A DNA stretch of 34,353 bases. It comes from JBBDXA01 sp040902585. Its GTDB lineage: Bacteria > Planctomycetota > Phycisphaerae > Phycisphaerales > Phycisphaeraceae. The notes beneath the pieces are model-generated. The model did not search any database. It worked only from the letters and a program-made list of their open reading frames with translations, and had not been told where the DNA came from. Shown here in pieces: positions 6,702-14,243 of the stretch; the first letter of the stretch is position 1; every line of letters begins with the position of its first letter. The stretch is from contig JBBDXA010000098.1 of assembly GCA_040902585.1 (NCBI GenBank), forward strand, positions 1-34,353, given 5' to 3'. A program made the position numbers and the translations under genes.

Positions 6702-6735
6702 CCAACCGACCATGAAGCCAGTCCTCCGTAAACCT
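6696..6735 (+). repeat. Truncated attC site 4 (R'' only)
   Basis: A perfect R'' consensus box, GCCTAAC (6696-6702), overlaps the stop of cassette 4 and complements the core that starts this cassette with one mismatch. No matching L'/R' half follows within about 150 bases. The site appears cut, marking the right edge of the surviving array. The right limit given is approximate. Confidence 0.55.
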
Positions 6736-7009
6736 TGCGGGTTGTGATTCCGTGGGTGCTGTCTTGTCTTGTCTTGTCCTTTCCGGCATCCACTGTCAGG
6801 CTGATGCATTCAACCGATCCCCCAATCCATTCAGGGTGTCCGCTTTTGATTGCGGATTGCGAGCCGGGGCGTATTCGCCCCGGTGTGTCTGCCGGGGGTG
6901 ACGGCGATGCGGGCAAGAGGTTCAGCGTACAATACTGGCGGGCAGATTCCGTCGTCTACACGGTTGTCACCCGTCCTTGAGGCATGTGTCCGGAAAGAGG
7001 AGCACTCCC
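6703..7009. other. Non-coding stretch after the cassette array
   Basis: No gene is supported in about 300 bases. It contains four tandem copies of a pentamer (GTCTT three times, then GTCCT; 6761-6780). It also contains a perfect hairpin CCGGGGCG-TATT-CGCCCCGG (6864-6883) and a possible -10 box TACAAT (6928-6933) upstream of the antitoxin gene. No -35 match is evident. Confidence 0.55.
6864..6883. terminator. GC hairpin without T-tract
   Basis: A perfect 8-base stem, CCGGGGCG/CGCCCCGG, with a TATT loop. It lies between the cassette array and the VapBC-like operon. It lacks a following run of T, so it could be a factor-dependent end or only a structured repeat. Confidence 0.35.
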
Positions 7010-7246
7010 ATGAGTAACATCGTCGTTGATTCCGTCGTCGGCCCTGATGGCACTCTGCATCTGGACGTACCCATTGGCATTGAGAACGCGAATCAACCGG
7101 TGCGTGTGGTGATCGAAGCGGCCCGCAAGGCGATGACGCGAGCGGAGTGGGAGGCATTCGTCCGCTCGATGGCGGGGAGTATCACCGATCCGACATTCGA
7201 GCGGCCTCCGCAATTGCCTCTTGAAGATCGGGAGTCGCTGTCGTGA
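7010..7246 (+). CDS. Putative antitoxin of VapBC pair
   Basis: This 78-residue protein begins with a short beta segment (SNIVVDSVVGPDGTLHLDVPIG), similar to the start of AbrB/DUF104-type or plant-like antitoxins. A helical and acidic tail follows (MTRAEWEAFVRSMAGSI), typical of the toxin-binding part. AAGAGGAG 8 bases upstream supports the ATG at 7010. Its last codons overlap the toxin gene by 4 bases (GTGA), implying translational coupling. It would neutralise the PIN toxin and probably autoregulate the operon. The specific family cannot be fixed from sequence alone. Confidence 0.75.
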   Translation: MSNIVVDSVVGPDGTLHLDVPIGIENANQPVRVVIEAARKAMTRAEWEAFVRSMAGSITDPTFERPPQLPLEDRESLS

Positions 7247-7653
7247 CCTATCTGCTCGACACCAACACTTGCATCGGCTGGCTGCGGCAGAATCAACCGC
7301 AGATCGTTGCCCGGATTCAGGCTCATGCCCAGACCGACATCGTGTTGTGTTCGGTGGTAGTGGGGGAACTGTTGTTCGGTGTCAAACGATCCGACCCGGT
7401 TCATCGGGCCAATACTGCCTTGCGCGTCGAGCAGTTGCGTCAGCAGTTCACCTCGTTGCCTTTCGATGATGCCGCTGCCGAACGGTACGGCCGGATTCGT
7501 GCGGACTTGACTGAGCGGGGCCTGCTCATCGGCGGCAATGACATGTTGATCGCCGCCATTGCACTGACCAAGGGTTGCACCTTGGTTACTCACAACACGG
7601 CCGAGTTCAGTCGGGTTGCTGGCCTGATGGTTGAGGACTGGCAGGTCCCATGA
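7243..7653 (+). CDS. vapC: VapC-type PIN-domain ribonuclease toxin
   Basis: This 136-residue PIN-domain protein has the four acidic positions of VapC toxins: D6 in YLLDTN, E42 in VVVGELLFG, D100 in GGNDMLIAA and the N118-E121 pair in THNTAEFSRV. VapC toxins cleave tRNA or rRNA with Mg2+ and are held inactive by their antitoxin. The GTG start overlaps the antitoxin stop. Length and motif spacing are normal, so the toxin looks intact. A hairpin follows shortly after the stop. Confidence 0.92.
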   Translation: MTYLLDTNTCIGWLRQNQPQIVARIQAHAQTDIVLCSVVVGELLFGVKRSDPVHRANTALRVEQLRQQFTSLPFDDAAAERYGRIRADLTERGLLIGGNDMLIAAIALTKGCTLVTHNTAEFSRVAGLMVEDWQVP

Positions 7654-7673
7654 CCAGACCCTGCCGGCCTTCA

Positions 7674-7693
7674 CCGGGCCGAGTACGGCCCGG
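7674..7693. terminator. Hairpin between convergent genes
   Basis: A perfect stem, CCGGGCCG-AGTA-CGGCCCGG, lies between the stop of vapC (7653) and the stop of the exporter gene on the other strand (7705). It has no T-run, but its position suits a shared transcript end. Confidence 0.4.
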
Positions 7694-7704
7694 CTCGCTG
7701 CCGA

Positions 7705-8517
7705 TCACCCCGTCACCACCTTCACGATCAACCGCACCGCCGTCACCACCGTGATGGTGTACAGCACAATCGTGAACGGCCGATCGCTCACGCGTTTGTG
7801 CAGCCAGATGCCGATGAAGGCTCCGATCGGGATCGCGGGGAGGAAGGGCAGCAGGGTGCCCAGCGTTTCCCAGGTGATCAGGTGATTGAGAAGGATGAAG
7901 GCGATGATTTTGCCGGTGTTGATGAAGAGGAACGTGAGCAGCATGGTGGTGACGAAGTGAACCTTGCTGAGCTTGTGGGACAGGAGGTGGAGCGTGAGGA
8001 GGATGCCGGCGGAGTTGGTGAGGGTGGAGAGGAAGCCTTCGGTGAGGGCGATGATGAAGGACATGGCTGGGCCGTTGGGCAGGGTGAAGGTGCGGTTGCC
8101 CAGGAGTCGCCAGAGTTGCATGGCGACGATGATGAGGCACATGGAGCCGATGGCCAGGGCGAGGATGAAGTTGAGCTTTTCGGGCACGTGCATCTGCATG
8201 GCGCGCATGGTGAGGGCCCCGGCGACGACGCCGAGCAGGCCTGCGGGGATGAGGCGTTTGAGGAGCCAGGTCGCGTAGTCGCGCTGGTGGAGGAAGAGGC
8301 TGATGATGTCGCCGATGAGCAGGCCGGGCAGGGTGACGGCGAGGACGCGCGAGGCGGGGCTGATGACGAGGGCGATCATGGGCGTGGCGACGATGCCGAC
8401 GCCCGCGCCGAAGCCGGCCTTGCCGATGCCGATGACGAGCATGGCGAGGGTGATGCAGGTGATGTACATCCAGGGTGCGATGTCGGGAGGGATGTTGAGG
8501 AAGGCGAGGGCGGGCAT
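7705..8517 (-). CDS. TauE/SafE (TSUP) family membrane exporter
   Basis: This 270-residue inner-membrane protein has about eight hydrophobic segments and the two-half architecture of the TauE/SafE family. Early in each half is a Gly-rich re-entrant stretch (AMLVIGIGKAGFGAGVG near residue 30, and LTEGFLSTLTNSAGILL near residue 160). Members move sulfite, sulfoacetate or related organosulfur anions. The substrate here cannot be told and no sulfur gene is nearby. Length is typical. Its start faces the ParE-type pair, which is transcribed in the same direction and ends 18 bases upstream. Confidence 0.88.
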   Translation of the reverse strand: MPALAFLNIPPDIAPWMYITCITLAMLVIGIGKAGFGAGVGIVATPMIALVISPASRVLAVTLPGLLIGDIISLFLHQRDYATWLLKRLIPAGLLGVVAGALTMRAMQMHVPEKLNFILALAIGSMCLIIVAMQLWRLLGNRTFTLPNGPAMSFIIALTEGFLSTLTNSAGILLTLHLLSHKLSKVHFVTTMLLTFLFINTGKIIAFILLNHLITWETLGTLLPFLPAIPIGAFIGIWLHKRVSDRPFTIVLYTITVVTAVRLIVKVVTG

Positions 8518-8535
8518 GGGGAGAGGATAGCGGGT

Positions 8536-8838
8536 TCAGTGCCTGAGCCGATCCGACCAGTAGTCCGGTTCACGCGAAGCGTGTGCGACCGCGACGATGG
8601 TAATCGCGTTCGAGGAAACTCTGTAGATGATGAGATATGGAAAGGTGCGTGTGTGGCAGCGCCGCGTTCCATGTCGATGAGGCGACCAGGCACGTGGATA
8701 CTCTTTGATTCCTTGCAATGTCCGCGCGACTTCGGCGACGAATCGGCGGCCAAGGCCGGGCTCCGCATTTTCGTAGTATCGAAATGCTTCGCGTAGCTCC
8801 TGCGAGGCCTCGGCCATCATCCGCAGTTTCAGGGACAC
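8536..8838 (-). CDS. ParE/RelE-type toxin
   Basis: This 100-residue toxin has the ParE/RelE fold pattern: an N-terminal strand and helix (LKLRMMAEASQELREAFRYY), then GLGRRFVAEVARTLQGI and EYPRAWSPH. The strand set RCHTRTFPYLIIYRV and AITIVAVAHASREPDYW ends the protein. ParE members inhibit gyrase and RelE members cut mRNA, and the sequence does not separate them with certainty. The PxxW...TRTFPYLIIY pattern favours ParE. It starts with GTG and overlaps the upstream antitoxin by 10 bases. Confidence 0.85.
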   Translation of the reverse strand: MSLKLRMMAEASQELREAFRYYENAEPGLGRRFVAEVARTLQGIKEYPRAWSPHRHGTRRCHTRTFPYLIIYRVSSNAITIVAVAHASREPDYWSDRLRH

Positions 8839-9065
8839 TCTCCAGCCTCCAGCTTGCGGAGGATTTCGTCACCGTCGAGCAACACCGCGGTGCCGTCGTC
8901 AATGGATCGCAGTCGGCGTTGAAGCTCGGCATCCCACTCGGCAGCGACCTGCTGCTGTTCGTCCTCGTCAACGCTGGCAAGCAGATTTTCCGCCAGCGAC
9001 AACCGTTCATTCAACGGAAGGCGCATCGCGGCATCGAAGAGCGACTTTGAATTGGGACTGACCAC
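8829..9065 (-). CDS. Addiction module antitoxin (TIGR02574-like)
   Basis: This small acidic protein (78 residues from the chosen GTG) carries SLFDAAMRLPLNERLSLAENLLASVDEDE near its start. That is the usual pattern of the short helical addiction-module antitoxins that pair with ParE-type toxins. The C-terminal half (AEWDAELQRRLRSIDDG, then ILRKLEAGE) would wrap the toxin. AAAGGA 6 bases upstream favours the GTG at 9065 over a TTG at 9089. It is the first gene of the pair and probably autoregulates it. Confidence 0.82.
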   Translation of the reverse strand: MVSPNSKSLFDAAMRLPLNERLSLAENLLASVDEDEQQQVAAEWDAELQRRLRSIDDGTAVLLDGDEILRKLEAGECP

Positions 9066-9113
9066 GCTGATCCTTTCGCGAAAAAGCAATCATTGCGACT
9101 ATCCATTGTAGCC

Positions 9114-9629
9114 TCACCGCACCCGAATCGAAGGCAGGCAGCGCACGTGATCGCCGCATTCGGGGCAGGTCGGCGCGCCCATGCAGCCGCGCAGGTCGTA
9201 ACCGCAGGCTTCGCACTGCTGGCGTTGCCGGCGGCCCAGGGCGCGGTCGGCGCGGTAGATGCCGATGCTGTGGGCGAGCAGGCCCAGCCCGATCAGGGCC
9301 ACGGCTGCGCCGCGCAGGAGATGGTTGAAGGATTCGAGGCGAAAGCGCTGCGGATCGTCAAGCGAATCGCTGACCACGACGGCCCCTTCGATCACGATTG
9401 CCGCGGCCTGCGGCTGCGTTGCCTGTCCCGCGAAGCCGGCACCCCCGGCATCGTTTGATCGCGCCTGTGGCTGCGTGGCGAAGGTCACACACCACATCGC
9501 TGCTCCGATGATCGCCAGGGTGATGCCGTAACGGCGCAGTCGGTGCCCGCGCAGACGCGGCCGATTGCGGCGTGCGGCGTCGTCGGGAAGGTGCGGATCA
9601 GTCAGTGTTGAATTCCAGTCGTTACCCAT
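9114..9629 (-). CDS. Membrane protein with C-terminal zinc ribbon
   Basis: This 171-residue protein has two membrane segments (residues about 35-52, GITLAIIGAAMWCVTFA, and 106-124, LLRGAAVALIGLGLLAHSIG). A C-terminal four-cysteine ribbon, CEACGYDLRG...CPECG, follows and would bind zinc in the cytoplasm. That ribbon is widespread in planctomycete, especially Phycisphaerae-type, proteins of unknown role, and it is one of the better taxonomic clues here. The segment between the membrane helices is Ala/Gln-rich. It follows lpxA in orientation but no functional link is evident. Confidence 0.75.
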   Translation of the reverse strand: MGNDWNSTLTDPHLPDDAARRNRPRLRGHRLRRYGITLAIIGAAMWCVTFATQPQARSNDAGGAGFAGQATQPQAAAIVIEGAVVVSDSLDDPQRFRLESFNHLLRGAAVALIGLGLLAHSIGIYRADRALGRRQRQQCEACGYDLRGCMGAPTCPECGDHVRCLPSIRVR

Positions 9630-9677
9630 GTCAAACTTATTCCGTCCACCAGCCTGACCCGTTTCCTTGTGTGTTCA

Positions 9678-10790
9678 TTATCGGTAAGCCCGCGAACGTG
9701 CCGGGGCATCGAGTTGGCCATTCTCATTCACCACCACGGATGAGCCGTCGGCCGCATCGGGGGCATCGGGAACATCCGTTGTGTTGTGCGATTCCACTTT
9801 GCGGCCCGCATCCGCAGGACCGGCCTTCGCGTCGCCTTCGGGCGCGGCCAGCGCGGCGAAGCCTTTCTTGCGGCGGTCATCGCGGCGAAGCGTTTCGCGG
9901 TACCGGCCTGACATGCCGACCGAGCGGTTGCGCAGGAACTGGCACAGGATCTGGATGCACTCTTCGTTGGGGAACTCCGCGGCGAGCAGTTCCAGCCGCT
10001 GGGAGAGATTGATCGGCATGACCTCATCATCCACCGCTTCGCGCGGCAGCGGATCGGTGCGGAACCAGGTCTTGAAGGCGTACCACTTGCGGCGATTGGA
10101 CGTGGGCACATGGGTCACGCGATCGGTCCGCAGGAACAATCGTTTGAAGGCTTCTTTGAGGAGGAGGAGGGTGTTGGGGGAGAAGCCGTGGCGTTCGAGG
10201 CCGATGGCGTTGATGCCGCGTTCGCGGGCCGGGTCGCCTTCGTAGAGGCAGAAGGGCGGCACATCTTTAACGACGCGCGTCATGCCGCCGACGTAGGCGT
10301 ACTGGCCGACGGTGCAGTAGTGGTGGATGCCGGCCATGCCCGCGACGTTGGCGTGGTCTTCGATGGTGACGTGGCCGGCGAGGGTGACGGCATTGGCGAG
10401 GATGCAGTGGTTGCCCACGATGCAGTCATGGGCGACGTGGGAGCTGACCATGAGCAGGTTGTCCGACCCGACGCGGGTGATGCCGCCGCCGTTGCCGGTG
10501 CCCATGTGGATGGTGACGTTCTCGCGGATGTCGTTGTGATCGCCGATGGTCAGGTGAACTTCTTCGCCGGTGTATTTGAGATCCTGCGGATCGCCGCCCA
10601 GCGAGGCCTGCGGCCAGATGATGTTGTGTTCGCCGATGGTGGTGCGGCCCATGACGGTGACGTTGCTGATCAGGCGGGTGCCCTTGCCGATGCGGACATG
10701 TCGGCCGACATGGCAGAACGGACCGACCACCGCATTGGGATCAATCTGCGCTCCCGATTCGATGACGGCTGTGTGGTGAACGTTACTCAT
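9678..10790 (-). CDS. lpxA: UDP-N-acetylglucosamine O-acyltransferase LpxA with long C-terminal extension
   Basis: LpxA transfers a 3-hydroxyacyl chain from acyl carrier protein to UDP-GlcNAc, the first step of lipid A synthesis, in the cytoplasm. The left-handed beta-helix hexapeptides run over about residues 5-190. The catalytic His lies in SHVAHDC (H121 from the ATG) and is followed by the conserved GNHCILANAVTLAGHV. The C-terminal helical domain begins at INAIGLERHGFS. The protein is 370 residues against about 260 for the family. The last 100 residues are polar and low complexity (RRDDRRKKGFAALAAPEGDA). The ATG at 10790 was preferred over an upstream TTG at 10817. No other lpx gene is adjacent. 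Confidence 0.93.
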   Translation of the reverse strand: MSNVHHTAVIESGAQIDPNAVVGPFCHVGRHVRIGKGTRLISNVTVMGRTTIGEHNIIWPQASLGGDPQDLKYTGEEVHLTIGDHNDIRENVTIHMGTGNGGGITRVGSDNLLMVSSHVAHDCIVGNHCILANAVTLAGHVTIEDHANVAGMAGIHHYCTVGQYAYVGGMTRVVKDVPPFCLYEGDPARERGINAIGLERHGFSPNTLLLLKEAFKRLFLRTDRVTHVPTSNRRKWYAFKTWFRTDPLPREAVDDEVMPINLSQRLELLAAEFPNEECIQILCQFLRNRSVGMSGRYRETLRRDDRRKKGFAALAAPEGDAKAGPADAGRKVESHNTTDVPDAPDAADGSSVVVNENGQLDAPARSRAYR

Positions 10791-10817
10791 GGATAGGCCG
10801 TGGTCCTGCGCGGGCAA

Positions 10818-11160
10818 TCCAACCGAAGCGGTCGTCCATGTCCGCTTATGTCACTGGCTGTGTCGGTGCCGGGGTGGCAATTGTCGTGGGCCTTCAAACA
10901 GAGAGGCCCTTCCTAGGCATCGACAGGTTGCGTGGTTGCGGGTTAACGGACTCCGTGGGGTGAGATCAGAGGATTATTCTACAGTCAGACCCCGGCCATA
11001 CCAACGGTTCGCAGACGATTGAGGAATCTACCGGTGCCTCGGGTGACCGGATGGGGGCCACTGCTGCGGCACAGACCGATTATATAGAGGCAGGAGGAAA
11101 TCCAGATACAACATATAGGGGTGACCAGCAGATTAAGGAAATCGAGACAGCTTCCCAAAG
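10818..11160. other. Intergenic stretch upstream of lpxA
   Basis: No gene is supported on either strand in about 340 bases. Frames here are short and without family features. I see no tRNA or recognisable riboswitch. It must carry the lpxA promoter on the minus strand, but no clear -35/-10 pair stands out. Confidence 0.5.
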
Positions 11161-11182
11161 CCCACCCACTCCCGTGGGTGGG
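11161..11182 (-). terminator. Hairpin after the phosphotransferase gene
   Basis: A perfect 9-base stem, CCCACCCAC-TCCC-GTGGGTGGG, lies 17 bases past the stop of the minus-strand kinase gene. No T-tract follows on that strand, so intrinsic termination is uncertain. Confidence 0.4.
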
Positions 11183-11198
11183 TCCCCGGCACTCACGA

Positions 11199-12302
11199 TC
11201 ACCCTACCTCATTCTCCAGCACCTCAAGACAAGCCTCCACATGATGCGGATCGCCCTCGTGCCGCAGGATGGCGGGCGTCGAGAGCGCCAGCAGGCTGCG
11301 GTACACGGCCGCCAGTTTCACCCAATCTTCTTCCACCGGCAGCCCCAAAGCCTTGCGCTGCCGGGCGATCAGCTTGCAGACCTTCCGCCCTTCGAGTTTG
11401 TCACGCCGGCTCCAGTACAGGTGCTCCAAATAGACCGCATCTTCAACCCAGTGTCCACGATGGACTTCGGCGAAATCCAGCAGCACGGCCGGCCCCTTGG
11501 GCGGAGCATTCCGCGCCATCGCATTGCCCAGGTGGACATCGCCGTGACACCATTGATCCGTCTGGCGGTCGTCCCAGAAGGCGAGCCAGTCGTCGAGCCT
11601 TCGTTGGGCGCGCTTGAGGGCCTTGTTCCAGCGCTGTTCGTGGGCGACGCTGTGTCGATGGACATGATCCCTCGCCTCTTCGCGGAGGGCGCGGTAATCG
11701 CGCTTGCGAATCGGGGTGTCCGCCAGCACCGGGACATGGCGGGAGGCATGGTTGAATCGCGCGAGGGCTTCGATGAGCAGGTCAAACGCAGCCCCGCCCC
11801 AGTCGGTGCTGAGCGGGCCGTGCGGCAGGCGTTCCATGATGACCCACGCCAGATCGAACGAGCCCAGCGTCTCGCCCTGGGCGTAGACCTTGGGCACCAC
11901 ATCCGTCGCGCCCTGCATGAGCATCAGCCAGCGTCGCTCGATAGGCGGCACGGGCATTTTCACGACCACAGGCTGATCGATGTGGTTGTCATCTTTGAAT
12001 GTGGCGTAGCCGGTGAGGGCTCCGCCGCGTTGCCAGTCGGTGCGGAACCAGGTGATCGCCGAGAGCCTGCCGTCACACGCCGGTCGCAGGGCGGGTTCGA
12101 GGGCTTCGACACCGAAGGGCGAGTTGGGATCGATCAAAGGGGAACGGGAGGAATGAGTGGAAGGGGGCGGCGATGAAGGGACAGGATGAAGGGAGCCGGA
12201 CGGGCATGAGACAGGATCAGAAGCCGCGGCGCTGTTCGCCGCCGAAACCGATGAGAGGGAACGGTCGTCAGCCAAGATGCGACCCTCCAAGTCTGGAATC
12301 AA
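11199..12302 (-). CDS. APH-fold phosphotransferase
   Basis: This 367-residue protein is a member of the aminoglycoside phosphotransferase/choline kinase-like fold. The nucleotide-binding lobe covers about residues 75-150 (GYATFKDDNHIDQPVVVKMP, then AWVIMERLPHGPL). The catalytic loop is HGDVHLGNAM and the metal-binding motif is LLDFAEV. The substrate is unknown. Family members phosphorylate antibiotics, choline, hydroxylysine or sugars, and nothing here points to drug resistance. The first 60 residues are Ser/Pro-rich and probably disordered. The open frame begins at a TTG (12302) with a weak ribosome site, so the true start is uncertain. Confidence 0.8.
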   Translation of the reverse strand: MIPDLEGRILADDRSLSSVSAANSAAASDPVSCPSGSLHPVPSSPPPSTHSSRSPLIDPNSPFGVEALEPALRPACDGRLSAITWFRTDWQRGGALTGYATFKDDNHIDQPVVVKMPVPPIERRWLMLMQGATDVVPKVYAQGETLGSFDLAWVIMERLPHGPLSTDWGGAAFDLLIEALARFNHASRHVPVLADTPIRKRDYRALREEARDHVHRHSVAHEQRWNKALKRAQRRLDDWLAFWDDRQTDQWCHGDVHLGNAMARNAPPKGPAVLLDFAEVHRGHWVEDAVYLEHLYWSRRDKLEGRKVCKLIARQRKALGLPVEEDWVKLAAVYRSLLALSTPAILRHEGDPHHVEACLEVLENEVG

Positions 12303-12440
12303 CCTGATCCGATCGTGGCACCTATCACACTACCCCATCATCGGCGCGCAGGCAAGGAAAAAATGAGGCGTGGTTGCGCGGCCGAGCGAGCCGCCGCGGA
12401 ATGAAAAAACTCCGGCAGGTCTGATGCCCGCGATTTTCTA

Positions 12441-12821
12441 CTAAACTTCTATTGTTCCTCGTTCCCTCTTTCGGGTCACGGCACCGTTGAGAAGTTCAAT
12501 CCACCTGGACGGATCCTTTTCCATCTCATCCAGAAGGCGACGTGCCATCTTGTTCGGTTCTCGCTTCCCTTGTTCCCACGCGCGGACGGCATGGACAGAC
12601 ACGCCGATGATCTGGGCAAACACCGCCTGGCTCATGTGCATCGTCTCGCGAATCTTCATGACCCGTTCAGGAACGAACGGCAACGGCTCCAGGTCCAGCT
12701 CGACCGTACGAATCGTGAATTTCCTGGCGATGTTTTCCTTGGCGACCAAAGCGCTCTTGAGTTCGGTCAGCCCGCTCACGATTCGGTCACCCACGCTGTT
12801 GCCTTCCTTTTTTCCAGACAT
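12441..12821 (-). CDS. XRE-family antitoxin-type regulator (NadS/HigA-like)
   Basis: This 126-residue protein has a helix-turn-helix domain at residues about 55-105 (VMKIRETMHMSQAVFAQIIG, then VSVHAVRAWEQGKREPNKMA). This is the form found in NadS/MqsA/HigA-type antitoxins that are encoded after their toxin. The N-terminal 50 residues (VGDRIVSGLTELKSALVAKE) are the usual partner-binding segment. Only the tail of a possible partner gene remains upstream, so it appears orphaned. It may still bind DNA, including its own promoter. Confidence 0.8.
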   Translation of the reverse strand: MSGKKEGNSVGDRIVSGLTELKSALVAKENIARKFTIRTVELDLEPLPFVPERVMKIRETMHMSQAVFAQIIGVSVHAVRAWEQGKREPNKMARRLLDEMEKDPSRWIELLNGAVTRKRERGTIEV

Positions 12822-12824
12822 ACA

Positions 12825-12903
12825 TCACGCTCCGTGTGCGAGTAAGGTTTCGATTTGCTCGATCAGCGATTTAATCGCCTTCTTCTGCTGCGGGCCACCG
12901 GCC
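12825..12903 (-). pseudogene. Remnant of the partner gene (C-terminal tail)
   Basis: Directly upstream of the XRE gene, a frame ends with GPQQKKAIKSLIEQIETLL followed by AHGA and a stop at 12825-12827. This resembles the lysine-rich helical tail of RelE/NadS-partner toxins encoded 5' of such antitoxins. Further upstream the frame turns into Pro/Arg-rich sequence with no toxin core. The toxin therefore seems to have been cut away. The upstream limit given is approximate. Confidence 0.45.
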
Positions 12904-13020
12904 GAGTGAACTTTAGCGCCCCACGGACGGGGCTTCCGCGGACTCCAGCCCCAGCTTTGAAGACTCGGGCCAGCCTAAGGCAGGCAGTCCAACCTACTTG
13001 CTGTATGATGTCGCGTAGCG

Positions 13021-13497
13021 ATGACCACGGAACCCGATACATCCGCCCCTGAGAACCCCCATCATTTCGACTTTGACCTTGATCGCGGTATTCGCGAGCA
13101 AGTTGTGCAAAAGCTCGAAAGCAGTCCGCTTCTGTCATTACAAAAAGGCATTGGCCCACAGGCCAGCGGGATCTACGCGCTCTACCACAAGGGCAAGTTG
13201 GTCTACATCGGCAAAGCGTCAAAGGGAACGACCAAGAGCAAGCGCACATTGCGCGGCAGGTTGAATGAGCATTGCGCAAAAATTGAAGGGCGACAAAACA
13301 TTTCTTGTGCTGACCTGAAATGCCGATATCTCACGTTTCAAAGTGAATGGTGGGTGTTTGCAGCGGAATATGCCTTGATGGTGCATTACCGTCCCGAATG
13401 GAATGAAAGCGGTTTTGGCAGCAAGGTTCCGGGTAAAGGCAGGCCAGGGACTGATCGCATCAGTCGATGGAATGAACTATTCCCCCCAAAGGCATGA
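13021..13497 (+). CDS. GIY-YIG endonuclease, Eco29kI-like
   Basis: This 158-residue nuclease has the complete GIY-YIG active site: GIY (50-52), YIG (62-64), R80 and H84 in RGRLNEH, E116 in AAEYALM and N128 in WNESGFGS. The arrangement of R/H four apart, E/N twelve apart and a final GFGS...PGKGRPGT segment is that of the Eco29kI restriction endonuclease family, which cuts palindromic sites as dimers. The specificity here is unknown. The gene converges on an amino-methyltransferase gene and overlaps its 3' end by 21 bases. A possible -10 box, TATGAT (13004-13009), lies so close to the ATG that the mRNA would be nearly leaderless. No ribosome site is visible. Confidence 0.85.
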   Translation: MTTEPDTSAPENPHHFDFDLDRGIREQVVQKLESSPLLSLQKGIGPQASGIYALYHKGKLVYIGKASKGTTKSKRTLRGRLNEHCAKIEGRQNISCADLKCRYLTFQSEWWVFAAEYALMVHYRPEWNESGFGSKVPGKGRPGTDRISRWNELFPPKA

Positions 13498-14214
13498 GCC
13501 GTCTTCTTCACGCTGGCGCTCACAACAGTCGCCATTTCGGCAGATAATCCAGAAGCAGTGTCGCTTTCGTGCATGATGCGCCTCCTTCCACTTGGTGGAA
13601 ATCATCGGTCCGTTCCGCACCTTGACGATCAGGTCACAAACGGTGAATCCCGCCTCCTCTGCCATTCGCATGAAATCGCAATGGGCCCATCGGGACCGAT
13701 GGCTGTTGACCATATCGGTAATCTTGGCGAGCAGCAAACCCTTGGGCTTCAGAACCCGTTGCGCTTGCTTCAAGAAAGGGGGATACAAATAGCTGAGAGT
13801 CCATCCATGCTCTTTGCCGCATTCCATTGTCGCGCCGAAATCAACATCGAATCGCTTAACACTCTTGTCGCGCCCTTGGGGTCCTACGTGGGGCGGGTCG
13901 TACACCACTACCCCAAACTTTTTTGCCGGGACCCCTGCCATTATTCGATTGTCACCGACGATCATCGGCTTGTGCGCAGGATCGATATCCATTGACGTGA
14001 CCTTGCGCTTCGATCCTTTCCACATCCGCCCAGCGTTGTAGGTCGCATCGAGAATTGGGTGAGGTTTGATACTTGGATAGAACTGAAGCATCGATTCAAT
14101 CAAATCAGCATCGCTACCCTCCCATACGCTGCTTAGGGGTTCATAGGTGGTTTGACTGACGTTTGATCCGTTCGTGCGATGAATACCGTTGGTCGATCCG
14201 TTGGTCGTGATCAT
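13477..14214 (-). CDS. DNA amino-methyltransferase (DPPH type)
   Basis: This 245-residue SAM-dependent methyltransferase has motif I in ILDATYNAGRMWKG (about 54-67), the acidic motif II end in TSMDIDP (73-79) and catalytic motif IV DPPH (106-109) within VVVYDPPHVGPQG. DPPH marks an N4-cytosine or N6-adenine methylase rather than a 5-methylcytosine enzyme. LKPKGLLLAKITD is the late strand. GAGAGGTG before the ATG at 14214 fixes this start. An in-frame ATG at 14235 would sit at the predicted transcription start. The frame is open much further upstream, but that part is antisense to the aminopeptidase gene and not real. It is the likely protective partner of the convergent nuclease. Confidence 0.85.
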   Translation of the reverse strand: MITTNGSTNGIHRTNGSNVSQTTYEPLSSVWEGSDADLIESMLQFYPSIKPHPILDATYNAGRMWKGSKRKVTSMDIDPAHKPMIVGDNRIMAGVPAKKFGVVVYDPPHVGPQGRDKSVKRFDVDFGATMECGKEHGWTLSYLYPPFLKQAQRVLKPKGLLLAKITDMVNSHRSRWAHCDFMRMAEEAGFTVCDLIVKVRNGPMISTKWKEAHHARKRHCFWIICRNGDCCERQREEDGSCLWGE

Positions 14215-14243
14215 TTTTTCACCTCTCAGGGACATATTGGAGA

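Noticed and set aside
10818..11160. The stretch was read for tRNA or riboswitch folds.
   Set aside because: No cloverleaf, anticodon arm or recognised aptamer core was found by eye.
11161..11182. The hairpin considered as a strong intrinsic terminator.
   Set aside because: No T-tract follows on either strand, so it is listed only with low confidence.
11199..12302. Calling the kinase an aminoglycoside-resistance enzyme.
   Set aside because: The fold is shared by many housekeeping kinases, and nothing in sequence or context points to antibiotics.
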